Shown: positions 26,841 through 36,135, counted from the first letter of the stretch. The stretch: DNA of 64,000 nt from Poseidonibacter ostreae (GCF_009208075.1 NZ_WFKJ01000001.1:1-64000); one strand, 5' to 3'. The notes: generated from the sequence alone by a model not told the origin. Numbers and translations are program-made.

Positions 26841-27257
26841 ATTACTTTTACATTTATACATTTAATTCATTTTTTCTCAGTTTTTATATATGGTGGTTTT
26901 CTATTTGTTGATAATCTATTTTTATCAAAGATATCTCAGACTTTAAGTGAAGAAGACAGCATTAAAGCAAGAGAAGCTTTTATGATGCATGTACGAAAAG
27001 TTGTGCCTTGGTCATTACTTGTTGCAGTTGCCTCAGGTTTATATTTAATAACACAAGTATTTGGACCTATTGCAGAGGATGGTTTAAATAACTTTCAAAT
27101 CATGTTAAGTATTAAAGCATTTTTTGGTTTATGGTTAGGTATTAGAGGTTTTAATCAAAAGTTTTTTAAGATAAATCCATTTGTATTTACCTCTCATTTA
27201 TTTCCATTTCTTTGTGTAATTCTTATAATATTTATTTCACAAATTATGTATCTTTAG
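26841..27257 (+). CDS. Small membrane protein, probable ATT start
   Basis: From an ATG at 26982 only 91 residues result, and the first membrane helix is lost. The open frame continues upstream without a stop and encodes a hydrophobic segment (TFTFIHLIHFFSVFIYGG), with an AAAGGA ribosome site at 26829-26834. At the correct spacing (6 bases) the codon is ATT at 26841; no ATG, GTG or TTG occurs in the right place. I therefore place the start at ATT, giving 138 residues and four helices with an early histidine pair, like CopD/YqiJ-like small haem or metal membrane proteins. Converges with the next gene by 14 bases. Confidence 0.6.
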   Translation: MTFTFIHLIHFFSVFIYGGFLFVDNLFLSKISQTLSEEDSIKAREAFMMHVRKVVPWSLLVAVASGLYLITQVFGPIAEDGLNNFQIMLSIKAFFGLWLGIRGFNQKFFKINPFVFTSHLFPFLCVILIIFISQIMYL

Positions 27258-27729
27258 AAGTCCAAGCGTTCAAATATTTTGAACTGCTTGTTTCATTTTT
27301 CTCATTTCCTACATTTGTTATAATTTTTATATCTAATTTCTTACAAATATCCCACTCAGCGATAGTTTTTTCATCATATCTATCACCACCTTTTGTGAAA
27401 TAATTTGGTTTGATTTTTTCTAAGGCTTTTATAACTGTAGAGTCATCTTTTATCTCAAAAGGTATTACATAATCAACATTTTTAATAGAAGACACAATCA
27501 TGCAACGCTCTTTTAAATTCATAAAAGCTTTCCCTTTTTTTTGTTTTAAAAAATCATCTCCATTTACAATTACAACTAAGGTCTTTGCATATTTTTTTGA
27601 TTCTTGAAAGCAGGAAATATGACCAGAGTGAATAGGGTCAAAACCACCTGAAGTACATACAATTGATTCTAAATTTTCTTTAATTTTATCAAACTCTTCA
27701 AAAGATACAATTTTTGCTAATTCTTCCAA
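27244..27729 (-). CDS. Nucleotidyltransferase, RfaE2/TagD-like (HxGH family)
   Basis: 161 residues. CTSGGFDPIHSGHISCFQ carries the HxGH nucleotide-binding motif of cytidylyl/adenylyl transferases. NGDDFLKQKKGKAFMNLKER and TKGGDRYDEKTI further match the HldE C-terminal/TagD pattern. Probably activates a sugar phosphate or alditol phosphate. TTG start at 27729, with AGGA 8 bases upstream. Part of a minus-strand run with a cupin, a glycosyltransferase and a hydrolase. Confidence 0.82.
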   Translation of the reverse strand: MEELAKIVSFEEFDKIKENLESIVCTSGGFDPIHSGHISCFQESKKYAKTLVVIVNGDDFLKQKKGKAFMNLKERCMIVSSIKNVDYVIPFEIKDDSTVIKALEKIKPNYFTKGGDRYDEKTIAEWDICKKLDIKIITNVGNEKNETSSSKYLNAWTSKDT

Positions 27730-27739
27730 CTATATATTC

Positions 27740-28084
27740 CTATACATAAATAGAATCATCATCAAAATGTTCAGTTGATACTTCAAATATTTCTGATTTT
27801 TCTGCAATTCCTGTAAATTGATGTTTTGTTCCTTTAGGAATATCTAAAACATCTCCTTTATTCATTTCAAACTCTTTTTTAATACCATCCTTAGAAATAG
27901 TATTAACTAATATTTTTCCTTCTTGTATATAAAAAGTTTCATCTTTTAATTTATGATAATGCATACTTGAACTTTTATTAGCTTCAACTACTAATATTTT
28001 TCCACAATATTTATCAGAGTTATGAATCCAAATCTCGTGTCCCCAACTTTTTGATTTAAATTTTATTGGTTTACTTACTTTCAT
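27740..28084 (-). CDS. Cupin-domain protein, sugar-phosphate isomerase-like
   Basis: 114 residues. KSWGHEIWI at the start and the two cupin motifs (SMHYHKLKDETFYIQEGKI and DVLDIPKGTKHQF) resemble the C-terminal domain of mannose-6-phosphate isomerase/guanylyltransferase. The first motif supplies two His and a Glu for metal. Likely a small sugar isomerase or binding protein. Its start lies 14 bases inside the end of the 56-residue gene upstream. Confidence 0.78.
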   Translation of the reverse strand: MKVSKPIKFKSKSWGHEIWIHNSDKYCGKILVVEANKSSSMHYHKLKDETFYIQEGKILVNTISKDGIKKEFEMNKGDVLDIPKGTKHQFTGIAEKSEIFEVSTEHFDDDSIYV

Positions 28085-28241
28085 CTAACTCTTTTTCTAA
28101 ATCTTCATCGCTAACTGTATCTAACTCATCATAAAGTGCATCAACAGATTTTTTGTAATCTTCGTATGTTTTATGAGGTAAATTACCATTTTTTAACTCT
28201 TCTTCAAATCTCTCTTTTGTCATATATACTCTGTCAATCAT
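28071..28241 (-). CDS. 56-residue charged protein, unknown
   Basis: A small reading frame between the glycosyltransferase and cupin genes. AGAGGA lies 6 bases before the ATG at 28241, the gap to the upstream stop is 10 bases, and its end overlaps the cupin start by 14 bases, as expected for a real operon member. The product is acidic and helical (RFEEELKNG, KTYEDYKKSVDALYDEL), with no signal peptide. No family recognised; too short for many gene callers. Confidence 0.65.
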   Translation of the reverse strand: MIDRVYMTKERFEEELKNGNLPHKTYEDYKKSVDALYDELDTVSDEDLEKELDESK

Positions 28242-28251
28242 AACTTTTCCT

Positions 28252-29511
28252 CTAATTAGTCTTAATATTTTTATTCTTCTCTTCTATCCATTGAGACATA
28301 TATTTTGTACTTGCCATTGAATGATGTCTTAGCATAGAACCTATAAAGTTATCTAGTCTATGCTCTTCTAGATTTTCATATACCTCATCGATTTTTTCAA
28401 TTAATTTCTTTGATAAGATATCTGCATCATATTTTGATTTTAGCAATATCGTTGAGTTTTCTTTTGCTTCATTCCATAATTTTTCATCATTATACAGTTC
28501 AACTGCCTTTTTTGCAAACTCTTCTAAATCATCACTTATAAAGCCAGGCCAAGTTTCATCCTCATACATACCCTCACTTCCAATACTAGATGTAATACTT
28601 GGTGTTTGCATAATCATAGCATCTAAAAGTTTTCCTTTTATCCCTGCACCAAATCTAATAGGAGCTAAACAAACTCTAGAGTTTTCCATAACTTCAAAAG
28701 CATCATCAGCCCAGCCTTTTATTAAAAAACCTGTTTTAGGATTATTTAAAGCAGTCGCCTTTGGTGGAGGATATGAACCATAAATATGAAGTTGTGCTTT
28801 TGGAAGCTGTTTTTTTATAAGTGGCCATATTTTTTGAAGATATAAAACAACATCCCAATTTGGAGCATGACGAAAATTTCCTATTGTCATAAAGTGTTCA
28901 CGTTCTTCGTAAGCTTTTGTTTTACTAGGACATTTATCTAAATCAACCATAAAAGGTAAATGATGAAGCAATGAGCTATCAACTTTAAAAGTTTCTTTTA
29001 AGAGCTTCATTTCATAAGAAGATATAATCAATGAAATATCACACCTTAATATTGCAGATATCTCTCTTTTTGCTAAAGTAGAAAACAAATCAGCTTTACT
29101 CACATCCCTATTCTCTTTTAAAGCTTGATGTCTTGCATTTCTTAAAAGTTGCAAATCTTCAGTATCAAGTATTTTTAAAGCATTTGGACAGTTTGATTCA
29201 ACTCTCCATCCAAACTGCTCTTCCATCATAAATCTATCAAATAAAACAGTATCAGGATTATATGCTTTTATATATACATCAAAATTATCTGAGTTTAATT
29301 CTATACTAGAAGAACTAATCCCCTCTTCTTTTAAATCTATACTATGCTCTGATATAGCACAAGGTGTACAAAACTCTACTTTATATCCATTTGCTTTAAA
29401 TAGTCTCATTATAGACATTATATGAGTTCCAGCTGCTGAAGAGTTTGGTTCTGGCCATACATAGCCTATAACTAATAGTTTTTTTATTTCAGTCTTTATT
29501 TGCTTATCCAC
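28252..29511 (-). CDS. Glycosyltransferase, GT-B fold (group 1)
   Basis: 419 residues. The N-terminal sugar-acceptor domain starts KKLLVIGYVWPEPNSSAAG, and the C-terminal nucleotide-sugar site shows MTIGNFRHAPN, HIYGSYPP, FLIKGWADDAFEVM and SSIGSEGMYED, the donor-binding loop of GT4-like enzymes. Start is GTG at 29511, overlapping the hydrolase gene by 16 bases. The donor and acceptor are unknown; the neighbouring nucleotidyltransferase and cupin suggest an envelope sugar. Confidence 0.82.
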   Translation of the reverse strand: MDKQIKTEIKKLLVIGYVWPEPNSSAAGTHIMSIMRLFKANGYKVEFCTPCAISEHSIDLKEEGISSSSIELNSDNFDVYIKAYNPDTVLFDRFMMEEQFGWRVESNCPNALKILDTEDLQLLRNARHQALKENRDVSKADLFSTLAKREISAILRCDISLIISSYEMKLLKETFKVDSSLLHHLPFMVDLDKCPSKTKAYEEREHFMTIGNFRHAPNWDVVLYLQKIWPLIKKQLPKAQLHIYGSYPPPKATALNNPKTGFLIKGWADDAFEVMENSRVCLAPIRFGAGIKGKLLDAMIMQTPSITSSIGSEGMYEDETWPGFISDDLEEFAKKAVELYNDEKLWNEAKENSTILLKSKYDADILSKKLIEKIDEVYENLEEHRLDNFIGSMLRHHSMASTKYMSQWIEEKNKNIKTN

Positions 29512-30191
29512 TCTTTTATCTTAGTACTTAACTCTTTTGGAACTTCAAGTGGAATATTATGACTAGTTCCTTCACGTGAGATTAAAGTCATTTCATGCTC
29601 TAGTGTTTGTAGTTTAGCAATTGATTTATGATTTAACAATCTATCTTTTGTACTATAGTAAAACCATATATTTAATTTTAAACCAACTAAGTCTTCAAGT
29701 AAATCAACTCTATTAAATGTACTTGTAAGTTGGGAGATAAAAGTCTCTTTTCCTAAGTCCATAAACATATCTTGAATTGTCTTAATTAGCTCATTATCTT
29801 CTTTATTTTGCTCTTCTACTAAAGTTACTGCTTTCTCATAAGGTAAACCTTTAAATCCCTCTTTTTCAATTACTGCAAACTTTTCTCTTCTTCTTTCAAT
29901 TTCAGCCTCTTCAGATGCTCCAGGAGTTGCTGCTACCATAAATAGTTTATTTACTCTATTTGGATATGTAACTGCAAAGTAAGAAGCTATATATCCACCT
30001 AAAGAAAATCCTAATAAATTTACTTTCTCTTCTTTGAACACATCTAATAATATATCAATAGCCTCATCAAAATCTTCAGTATGAGGAATTGGAACATGTA
30101 CTAATTCATAATCAGTTAAAAAAGGTGTTATTCTACTCCAAAGTCGTTCATCAGTCATAAGACCTGGGATTAAATATATTTTTTCTTTCAT
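29496..30191 (-). CDS. Alpha/beta hydrolase
   Basis: 231 residues. Oxyanion region LIPGLMTDERLW, nucleophile elbow GFSLGGYIASYF (serine) and a late histidine in EGTSHNIPLEVPKEL complete the triad, with an aspartate in STKDRLLNH. Resembles small esterase or MhpC-like hydrolases. First gene of the minus-strand run to 27244; the divergent SagB-like gene starts 82 bases away. Confidence 0.85.
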   Translation of the reverse strand: MKEKIYLIPGLMTDERLWSRITPFLTDYELVHVPIPHTEDFDEAIDILLDVFKEEKVNLLGFSLGGYIASYFAVTYPNRVNKLFMVAATPGASEEAEIERRREKFAVIEKEGFKGLPYEKAVTLVEEQNKEDNELIKTIQDMFMDLGKETFISQLTSTFNRVDLLEDLVGLKLNIWFYYSTKDRLLNHKSIAKLQTLEHEMTLISREGTSHNIPLEVPKELSTKIKEWISK

Positions 30192-30273
30192 TCTTTACCT
30201 ATATTTTTATACTTTATTTTATTTTTAGTATGATATCTAAAATATTTTTATTTAATGATTTATTAAAACTACT

Positions 30274-31866
30274 GTGATAACATACAATATGAATAATAAT
30301 TTACAAATGGTTTATACCTATCATAATGAAACAAAACATTCGCAACAAAGATACGCAAGGTCTTTAGGTTATATGGATTGGGCAACACAACCAGACCCAT
30401 ATAGAACATATAGTAATACAAAAAAAACAAGCTTACCTCTATCTTTTGATAATAAAACTTTAGAATATAGTCAAATATTTACTCAAACTAAAGAAGATAA
30501 ACTAAGTGCTCCTTTATGTCTTGAATCAATATCACAATTTTTCCAGTTCTCTTTAGGACTTGCAGCTATAAAAGAGTATGGTGATCAATCGTGGGCTTTA
30601 AGATGTAATGCTTCTAGTGGAAACTTACAACCAAGTGAAGCATATATAATATCAAATGAGATTCAAGGAATAGATGATGGTTTACATCACTACTCTCCTA
30701 AAGAGCATGAGTTAGAACTTTTAAGTTCAACAAAAAACAATCTAAATTTACCTCAAAATAGTTTTTTACTTTGTTTATCTTCTATTGTTTGGAGAGAAGC
30801 TTGGAAATATGGTGAGAGGTCATGGAGATATACACAACTTGATTGTGGACATGCCCTAAAAGCTTTAGAAATTTCTGCTTTAATTTTAGGATGGAAAATA
30901 GAAGTTTTAAATACTAAAGATTCACAACTTGAAAATTTAATAGGCTTTAATCAAAGTAATAGATATGTTCCAGAAGAGAGAGAATTAGCAGATATGTTAA
31001 TTCTTGTATCTAAAGATGATAATTCTATATCACAAAATACAAGTATAGATATAGATGTTTTAAGACAAAACTTACAAGAAAAGTATGAGGGAAAAGCAAA
31101 TCAACTAAGTTTAAGTTGGCATAAATGGGATATTTTAGAAAAAATCGAAGATGCAACATTAAGTGATGAGTTAGATATAAAAAAATATACAAATGACAGA
31201 TATGAGTTAAACCCATATAGAGAAGCCTCAGCATTAGCAAAAGATATAGTTTTAAAAAGACGTTCAGCACAAGTTATGAATAAAGATGATTGTACAATTT
31301 CAAAAAAAGAGTTTGAAACAATTATAGCTTCAGTAAAATGTGATACTTCCACTATTAACTTAGTACTATTTGTACACAGTGTCCAAGAGCTTGAATCTGG
31401 ACTTTATATACTAATACGAAATAAAGAGCATAAAAGTAAACTAGAAACTTTACTAAAAGATGAGTTCCTATGGGAAAGTGTTGATACAAATGCAGGTGAA
31501 TTATATAAACTTCAAAGCGGTGATTTTAAATTTTTAGCAAAAGCAATCTCTTGTAATCAAGATATAGCAGCTCATGGAGCATTTACTTTAGGTATGTTAG
31601 CAGAATTTACAAGTCAATTAGAGAAATATGGTTCTTCAAAATATAAGCACTTATATTGGGATTGTGGAGCTATTGGACAACAGCTTTATTTAGAATCAAC
31701 TTCTTTAAACTTATCAGCAACAGGTATTGGATGTTTTCTTGATAATATTCTTCATGAAACTATAGGTCTAAGTTCAAATCAATTTCAAACACTTTATCAT
31801 TTTACAATTGGACGTGGTTTAGTAGATAGTAGATTAACAACTTTAGAACCTTATGAAAAAAAATAA
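30274..31866 (+). CDS. SagB/ThcOx-type dehydrogenase, duplicated nitroreductase fold
   Basis: About 530 residues. FMN-binding features of the SagB group are seen in both halves: RCNASSGNLQPSEAYII with RSWRYTQLDCGHA near residues 110-195, and RRSAQVM, HLYWDCGAIGQQLYLES and ATGIGCFLDN in the second half. SagB enzymes oxidise azoline rings of RiPP peptides, but stand-alone relatives of this double-domain type occur without a peptide precursor; I found no SagC/D or YcaO partner here. Start uncertain: GTG 30274 or ATG 30289, neither with a clear ribosome site. A strong terminator follows. Confidence 0.75.
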   Translation: MITYNMNNNLQMVYTYHNETKHSQQRYARSLGYMDWATQPDPYRTYSNTKKTSLPLSFDNKTLEYSQIFTQTKEDKLSAPLCLESISQFFQFSLGLAAIKEYGDQSWALRCNASSGNLQPSEAYIISNEIQGIDDGLHHYSPKEHELELLSSTKNNLNLPQNSFLLCLSSIVWREAWKYGERSWRYTQLDCGHALKALEISALILGWKIEVLNTKDSQLENLIGFNQSNRYVPEERELADMLILVSKDDNSISQNTSIDIDVLRQNLQEKYEGKANQLSLSWHKWDILEKIEDATLSDELDIKKYTNDRYELNPYREASALAKDIVLKRRSAQVMNKDDCTISKKEFETIIASVKCDTSTINLVLFVHSVQELESGLYILIRNKEHKSKLETLLKDEFLWESVDTNAGELYKLQSGDFKFLAKAISCNQDIAAHGAFTLGMLAEFTSQLEKYGSSKYKHLYWDCGAIGQQLYLESTSLNLSATGIGCFLDNILHETIGLSSNQFQTLYHFTIGRGLVDSRLTTLEPYEKK

Positions 31867-31897
31867 AGATAAAAGGGGTTAACCTTTTATCTTTTTT
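31865..31897 (+). terminator. Intrinsic terminator after the SagB-like gene
   Basis: AAAGATAAAAGG and CCTTTTATCTTT form a 12-bp stem around a six-base loop, ending in six T. The opposite side is T-rich on the other strand, so it can serve the convergent lipoprotein gene too. Confidence 0.8.
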
Positions 31898-32300
31898 CTA
31901 AGAAACCTGATGCTCCATGTTTACCATTGTTATAATACCACTTATATTCAGATGTATTACTTGAAGTAAGTTTTATAGTTGCAATACCATTATCAACACA
32001 TTTTAACTTTCCATAAGTAATTTTTTCTCTAAAGTTTACTTGTGTTTTTGTTGATTTAAGTAGAGTTAATACCCCACCACAATTTAAAGATGGATAAGAA
32101 ATAGTATATTTACCATCAACGATATTTACTTTTACACTCCATTCAGTGTTGTTATTAAATTGCTTTGCATTTCCAGTCCATGTACCTTGTATATCTTGAG
32201 TAACTAAATTTACATTTTTAGGTACTGCATAATTTGAATTACTTGAAACACATCCAGTAAATACAAAAACAGCACATACAGTTAATATAATATTTCTCAT
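31887..32300 (-). CDS. Small lipoprotein, unknown
   Basis: 137 residues with a clear lipobox (VFTGC). The body is beta-rich, with GTWTGNAKQFNNNTEWSVKVNI and TKTQVNFREKITYGKLKC; two cysteines (SLNCGG and KLKC) could form a disulfide. Pattern suggests a single small beta-barrel. No named family recognised. Confidence 0.7.
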   Translation of the reverse strand: MRNIILTVCAVFVFTGCVSSNSNYAVPKNVNLVTQDIQGTWTGNAKQFNNNTEWSVKVNIVDGKYTISYPSLNCGGVLTLLKSTKTQVNFREKITYGKLKCVDNGIATIKLTSSNTSEYKWYYNNGKHGASGFLEKR

Positions 32301-32398
32301 TTTTTTCCTTTAAATTATTACTTAATAAATTATAAAAAAATAACCTTTAATTTTTAACCTTTTTTTGTTAGAATCATTAAAAATTTAGGAATTGTTAA

Positions 32399-32794
32399 AT
32401 GTCACCACGAAATTTATTTGTTTTCAGTTTAATTGCAATTATTTCAGTATATCTTTATGTTTTTGGACAAGAAAAAACTATTGAACTTATAAAAGAAGAA
32501 TATTTATTTATATTAGCTCTTTTTCCAATCACTCTTACTTTCTTTTATTTTAAGATGAAAGTAAAAGGAAAAGAGTTAATAGATTTTAATAAAAACAATA
32601 GTTTTTCTTTAAAAAATACAATTATCTTTTTTCTTATTTTCCAAGTAGTTGATTATATTTCTGAAGATGGTTTTTTAGGAATGATTAGTATGTGGTTTTT
32701 GTATTGGATTATGGGACTAATTGCCCTTTTAATAATGGAAACGATTAACTATTATAGAAATTATAAACTAAATCATATAGAACAAAACGAATAA
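32399..32794 (+). CDS. Small integral membrane protein, unknown
   Basis: 131 residues with four hydrophobic segments (about 6-22, 34-50, 70-87 and 93-112) and a basic loop. Start at 32399 has a weak site (TTAGGAATTGTTA). No family recognised. Confidence 0.6.
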   Translation: MSPRNLFVFSLIAIISVYLYVFGQEKTIELIKEEYLFILALFPITLTFFYFKMKVKGKELIDFNKNNSFSLKNTIIFFLIFQVVDYISEDGFLGMISMWFLYWIMGLIALLIMETINYYRNYKLNHIEQNE

Positions 32795-32915
32795 TAAAAT
32801 AGATTATATATAAATAATTTAGATTTAACATTATTATTTTACAAAAATATTTATTTTAAACTTGTACTTTTAGTATATTTTTGATACAATCTTCCTAAAA
32901 ATTGGAGATTGCTAG

Positions 32916-34814
32916 ATGATAAATATACTTGTTGCAGAAAATGCAAAAATGCTTTCAAATATTATTTCTAATGAATTAGAAAAAAATAACTGTGATTGCA
33001 AGCAAGTATATAGTCTAAAAGATATTAAAAAAGCAGTTTCTATAGAAAAGTATGACTATATAATTTTAAGTCTATACCTAGTTGATGCAGAAGAAAAGAA
33101 ACTAATTAAAAGTGTTAGAAAAATCACTACTAGTAAAATCATTGTACTTACTTCAAAAAACAATGATGAATTACGTGAATATTTATTTAAGTATGGGATT
33201 ATTGATTACTTAAATAAAGAAAATATTGAACAAATAATCAAAAATATAAAAAAACTAATAAAGCAAATAGAAGAGAATTCTAAACGTAATATTTTAATTA
33301 TAGAAGATTCAAATGTAATTAGAAAACAAGAAGCTGAACTATTAAGCAGACGAAACTACAATATATTTGAGAGTGAAACAGGTAAAAATGGAATAAAAAT
33401 CTTCAATGAACAAAATATTGATTTAGTCATTCTAGATTTAGAACTAAATGATATGAATGGATTAGATGTTTTAGAACAATTAAAAATAAAAAATATCTAT
33501 ACACCTGTTTTAATGGTTTCTGGAACGGGTAATGCAAACTCTGTTAGTAAGTGCTTAAAAAATGGGGCATCAGACTTTATAAGAAAACCTATAATTTTTG
33601 AAGAGTTTGTATTAAAAACTGACATGATTATTGATTATTATAGTAAAAGTAAAGAACTACAAGACTATAAAAATAATTTAGAAAAAAAAGTTGATGAAGT
33701 TGTAAAGGAAACAAAAGATTTAAATATTGAACTTATAAAACAAAAAAAAGATTTAATAATTGCTAATGATGCAAAAGATATCTTTTTAGCAAATGTAAGT
33801 CATGAATTAAAAACTCCTCTAAATTCAATAAATTTAATTAGCTCTATTATGAAAAAGAATAGTGATAATAATCTAAATGAAAAACAAATTAAAAATCTTA
33901 AGCTAATTAATTCATGTGGAAAAAACTTACAATGTTTAATAAATGATATTTTAGATATTTCAATGTTAGATGGAGGAGAAGTTCAGTTATTTAATGAAAA
34001 ATTTGATTTAAACTACTCTTTAAAACATCTTTATGAAACAATAGTTCCTCAAGCAGAAAATAATAATATTAATTTTGAATTTAGTTTTGATAAAAATATA
34101 AAATATATTTTTAGTGATGAAAAAAGAATTATGCAAATAATAAAAAACTTTCTTAGTAACTCACTTAAATTTACTAAAAATGGAAATATCTGTTTATCAA
34201 GTAAAGAGAGTCCTGATTCTATAAAAATTAGCGTTAAAGATGATGGAATAGGCATTGAAAAAAATAAGATAGAAGGTATTTTTGATAGATTCAAGCAAGT
34301 TGATGGTGCAATAGCTAGAAAGTATGGTGGTGCAGGTCTTGGTTTATCTATAAGTTATTCTTTGTCTCAACTTTTAGAGGGTAATATTGAAGTTACTAGT
34401 AAGATAACTTCAGGTTCAACTTTCACTCTTGTTCTTCCTAAAAAAATAACACATATAGCAAAGATGGATATTATAAAACCTGTCAAAAAAGATGACATGA
34501 AAACTTTTGAAAAAGAGAAAATATTAATCCTTAGTAGTGAAATGTTAGAGATGATGCACTTTGTAATCAAATTAAAAAATAACTTTGAAGTAAAACAAGT
34601 TTTAAATTTAGAACAATTTGATAATGAAAATATTGATGAATATAAGCATATTGTAATTAATGAATTTTTAATAGATACCGAAAAAATAAAAGACTTAGAT
34701 TCCATACTACTTAGTAAGGATTTTAGTAAATATGAAGAGAAATATTTAAATTCGTACAAAAAGAAACTTGATAAACCTATAAAAATTGATGAGCTTATAC
34801 AATATCTAGAATAA
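32916..34814 (+). CDS. Soluble hybrid kinase: pseudo-receiver, receiver, HisKA, HATPase
   Basis: 632 residues and no membrane helix. First receiver-like domain (1-120) has serine where the phospho-acceptor Asp should be (YIILSLYLVDAEE), and its acidic pocket is AEN, so it is a pseudo-receiver. The second (about 125-240) is complete (DLVILDLELNDMNG, IRKPI). A coiled coil (about 245-285) leads to NVSHELKTPLNSI, NFLSNSLKFTKNGN and GAGLGLSIS. The last 120 residues look like another degenerate receiver (LDKPIKIDELIQYLE). Probably integrates a protein-protein signal rather than an external ligand. GGAGATT ribosome site. A 56-residue lipoprotein gene follows. Confidence 0.85.
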   Translation: MINILVAENAKMLSNIISNELEKNNCDCKQVYSLKDIKKAVSIEKYDYIILSLYLVDAEEKKLIKSVRKITTSKIIVLTSKNNDELREYLFKYGIIDYLNKENIEQIIKNIKKLIKQIEENSKRNILIIEDSNVIRKQEAELLSRRNYNIFESETGKNGIKIFNEQNIDLVILDLELNDMNGLDVLEQLKIKNIYTPVLMVSGTGNANSVSKCLKNGASDFIRKPIIFEEFVLKTDMIIDYYSKSKELQDYKNNLEKKVDEVVKETKDLNIELIKQKKDLIIANDAKDIFLANVSHELKTPLNSINLISSIMKKNSDNNLNEKQIKNLKLINSCGKNLQCLINDILDISMLDGGEVQLFNEKFDLNYSLKHLYETIVPQAENNNINFEFSFDKNIKYIFSDEKRIMQIIKNFLSNSLKFTKNGNICLSSKESPDSIKISVKDDGIGIEKNKIEGIFDRFKQVDGAIARKYGGAGLGLSISYSLSQLLEGNIEVTSKITSGSTFTLVLPKKITHIAKMDIIKPVKKDDMKTFEKEKILILSSEMLEMMHFVIKLKNNFEVKQVLNLEQFDNENIDEYKHIVINEFLIDTEKIKDLDSILLSKDFSKYEEKYLNSYKKKLDKPIKIDELIQYLE

Positions 34815-34835
34815 AGATAAAAATGGAGTTAATAA

Positions 34836-35006
34836 ATGAAAACAATACTTTTAAACTTACTAATTATAGCCTTTTTTACAGCTTGTACAAATACAGAAAT
34901 CACTAGAGATGACTGCAAAAAAGAAGGGAAAATATTCAAATCATCTAAAGTTTTAAACTTTAGAACAGGAGATTTTGAAATAAAAAAAGAGTGTATAGAA
35001 AGATAA
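34836..35006 (+). CDS. 56-residue lipoprotein
   Basis: A short frame directly after the hybrid kinase gene (21-base gap). TGGAG lies 7 bases before the ATG. Lipobox FFTAC at residues 13-17, then a charged mature part of 40 residues with two more cysteines (DDCKKEG, KKECIER), spaced so that they could form a disulfide. No family recognised. Confidence 0.6.
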   Translation: MKTILLNLLIIAFFTACTNTEITRDDCKKEGKIFKSSKVLNFRTGDFEIKKECIER

Positions 35007-35007
35007 G

Positions 35008-36072
35008 TTATCTATTCAAAAGATAAATATTCCCACTATCTGTTGATATATAGATTTCTCCATTTGGTGATTCACTTACATTTCTAATTCTTTCATTCAA
35101 ATTTTCAAGTAATCTATCTTCTTTTATAACTTCACCCTTTGTATTTAAAACAATTCGATTTAAATGGCGAAGTTTCAATGCTCCACTTAATAAGTTTCTT
35201 TTTAAACTCTTATACTTTTTTCCAGAATAAACAATCAAAGAACTAGGTGCAATTGAGGGAGTATAAACCTTTATAGCATCGGTATATTTTTTATTACTAC
35301 GATATTTACCAACATAATCTGTATTCCAATACTCTTTACCTTTTGAAACAATAGCCCAACCATAGTTTGAACCTTTTTTTATAAGATTTATTTCATCCCC
35401 ACCTCTTGGACCATGTTCAATTGCATATAGTTTTTTTGATTGTTTATCATAAAAAAGCCCTTGTGGGTTTCTATGTCCATAAGAGTATATTTCATTTAAA
35501 GCTTTAAAATTATTTACAAAAGGATTATCTTTGGGTACCGTTCCATCTAGATTTAATCTTAAAATAGAACCTGCATGAGTTTTTAAATCTTGTCCATTTT
35601 CTCTAATCCCTCTATCTCCAATAGAAAAAAACAGATGTCCACTTTCATCAAAAGTGATCCGACTACCAAAATGAGCAGTAGTATTTGACAAAGATTTACT
35701 TACTAATAACTCTTGGAAGTTTACTAAGCTGTCTTTATCTAATTTTGCACGAGCTATTGTTGTGGCACCTTTCCCATTTATATTTTTTGCATATGTTAAA
35801 TATATCCAACCATTTTTGTTTTGAATATCAAATAATCCTGCTTGTCCTTTATTAAAAACTTTTGGAACATTTTTAATATTAGTAATTGTTTTTGATTTTA
35901 AATCTAAAAGAGATATCTTTCCCTTTTTTTGACTTATCAACATATTATTCTCATCTAAAAATGTCATACCCCAAACTACACCTAAATTTGATGATATTTT
36001 TGTAACTTTTGTACTAGAAATTGCTAAGATAGAAAAAATACTTGCAAATAAAAAAAGAAATACTACTCGCAT
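35008..36072 (-). CDS. PQQ-dependent aldose sugar dehydrogenase (Gdh/YliI type)
   Basis: 354 residues with a signal peptide. The six-bladed propeller shows family blocks: NLGVVWGMTFLDENNMLIS, FGSRITFDESGHLFFSIGDRG, GHRNPQGLFYD, AIEHGPRGGDEINL and NYGWAIVS. These hold the PQQ and calcium sites known in soluble glucose dehydrogenase homologues. It oxidises aldoses in the periplasm; whether PQQ is made by this organism cannot be told from the window. Convergent with the 56-residue lipoprotein gene. Confidence 0.88.
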   Translation of the reverse strand: MRVVFLFLFASIFSILAISSTKVTKISSNLGVVWGMTFLDENNMLISQKKGKISLLDLKSKTITNIKNVPKVFNKGQAGLFDIQNKNGWIYLTYAKNINGKGATTIARAKLDKDSLVNFQELLVSKSLSNTTAHFGSRITFDESGHLFFSIGDRGIRENGQDLKTHAGSILRLNLDGTVPKDNPFVNNFKALNEIYSYGHRNPQGLFYDKQSKKLYAIEHGPRGGDEINLIKKGSNYGWAIVSKGKEYWNTDYVGKYRSNKKYTDAIKVYTPSIAPSSLIVYSGKKYKSLKRNLLSGALKLRHLNRIVLNTKGEVIKEDRLLENLNERIRNVSESPNGEIYISTDSGNIYLLNR

Positions 36073-36135
36073 AACCTCTCCTGAAATTGTTTTATATTAT
36101 TATAACACTTAATTAAAAAATAAAAGGATTTTATA

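Noticed and set aside
30274-31866. A complete azoline-peptide (RiPP) cluster around the SagB-like gene
   Set aside because: No YcaO/SagD, SagC or Cys/Ser/Thr-rich precursor nearby; only the oxidase-like enzyme is seen.
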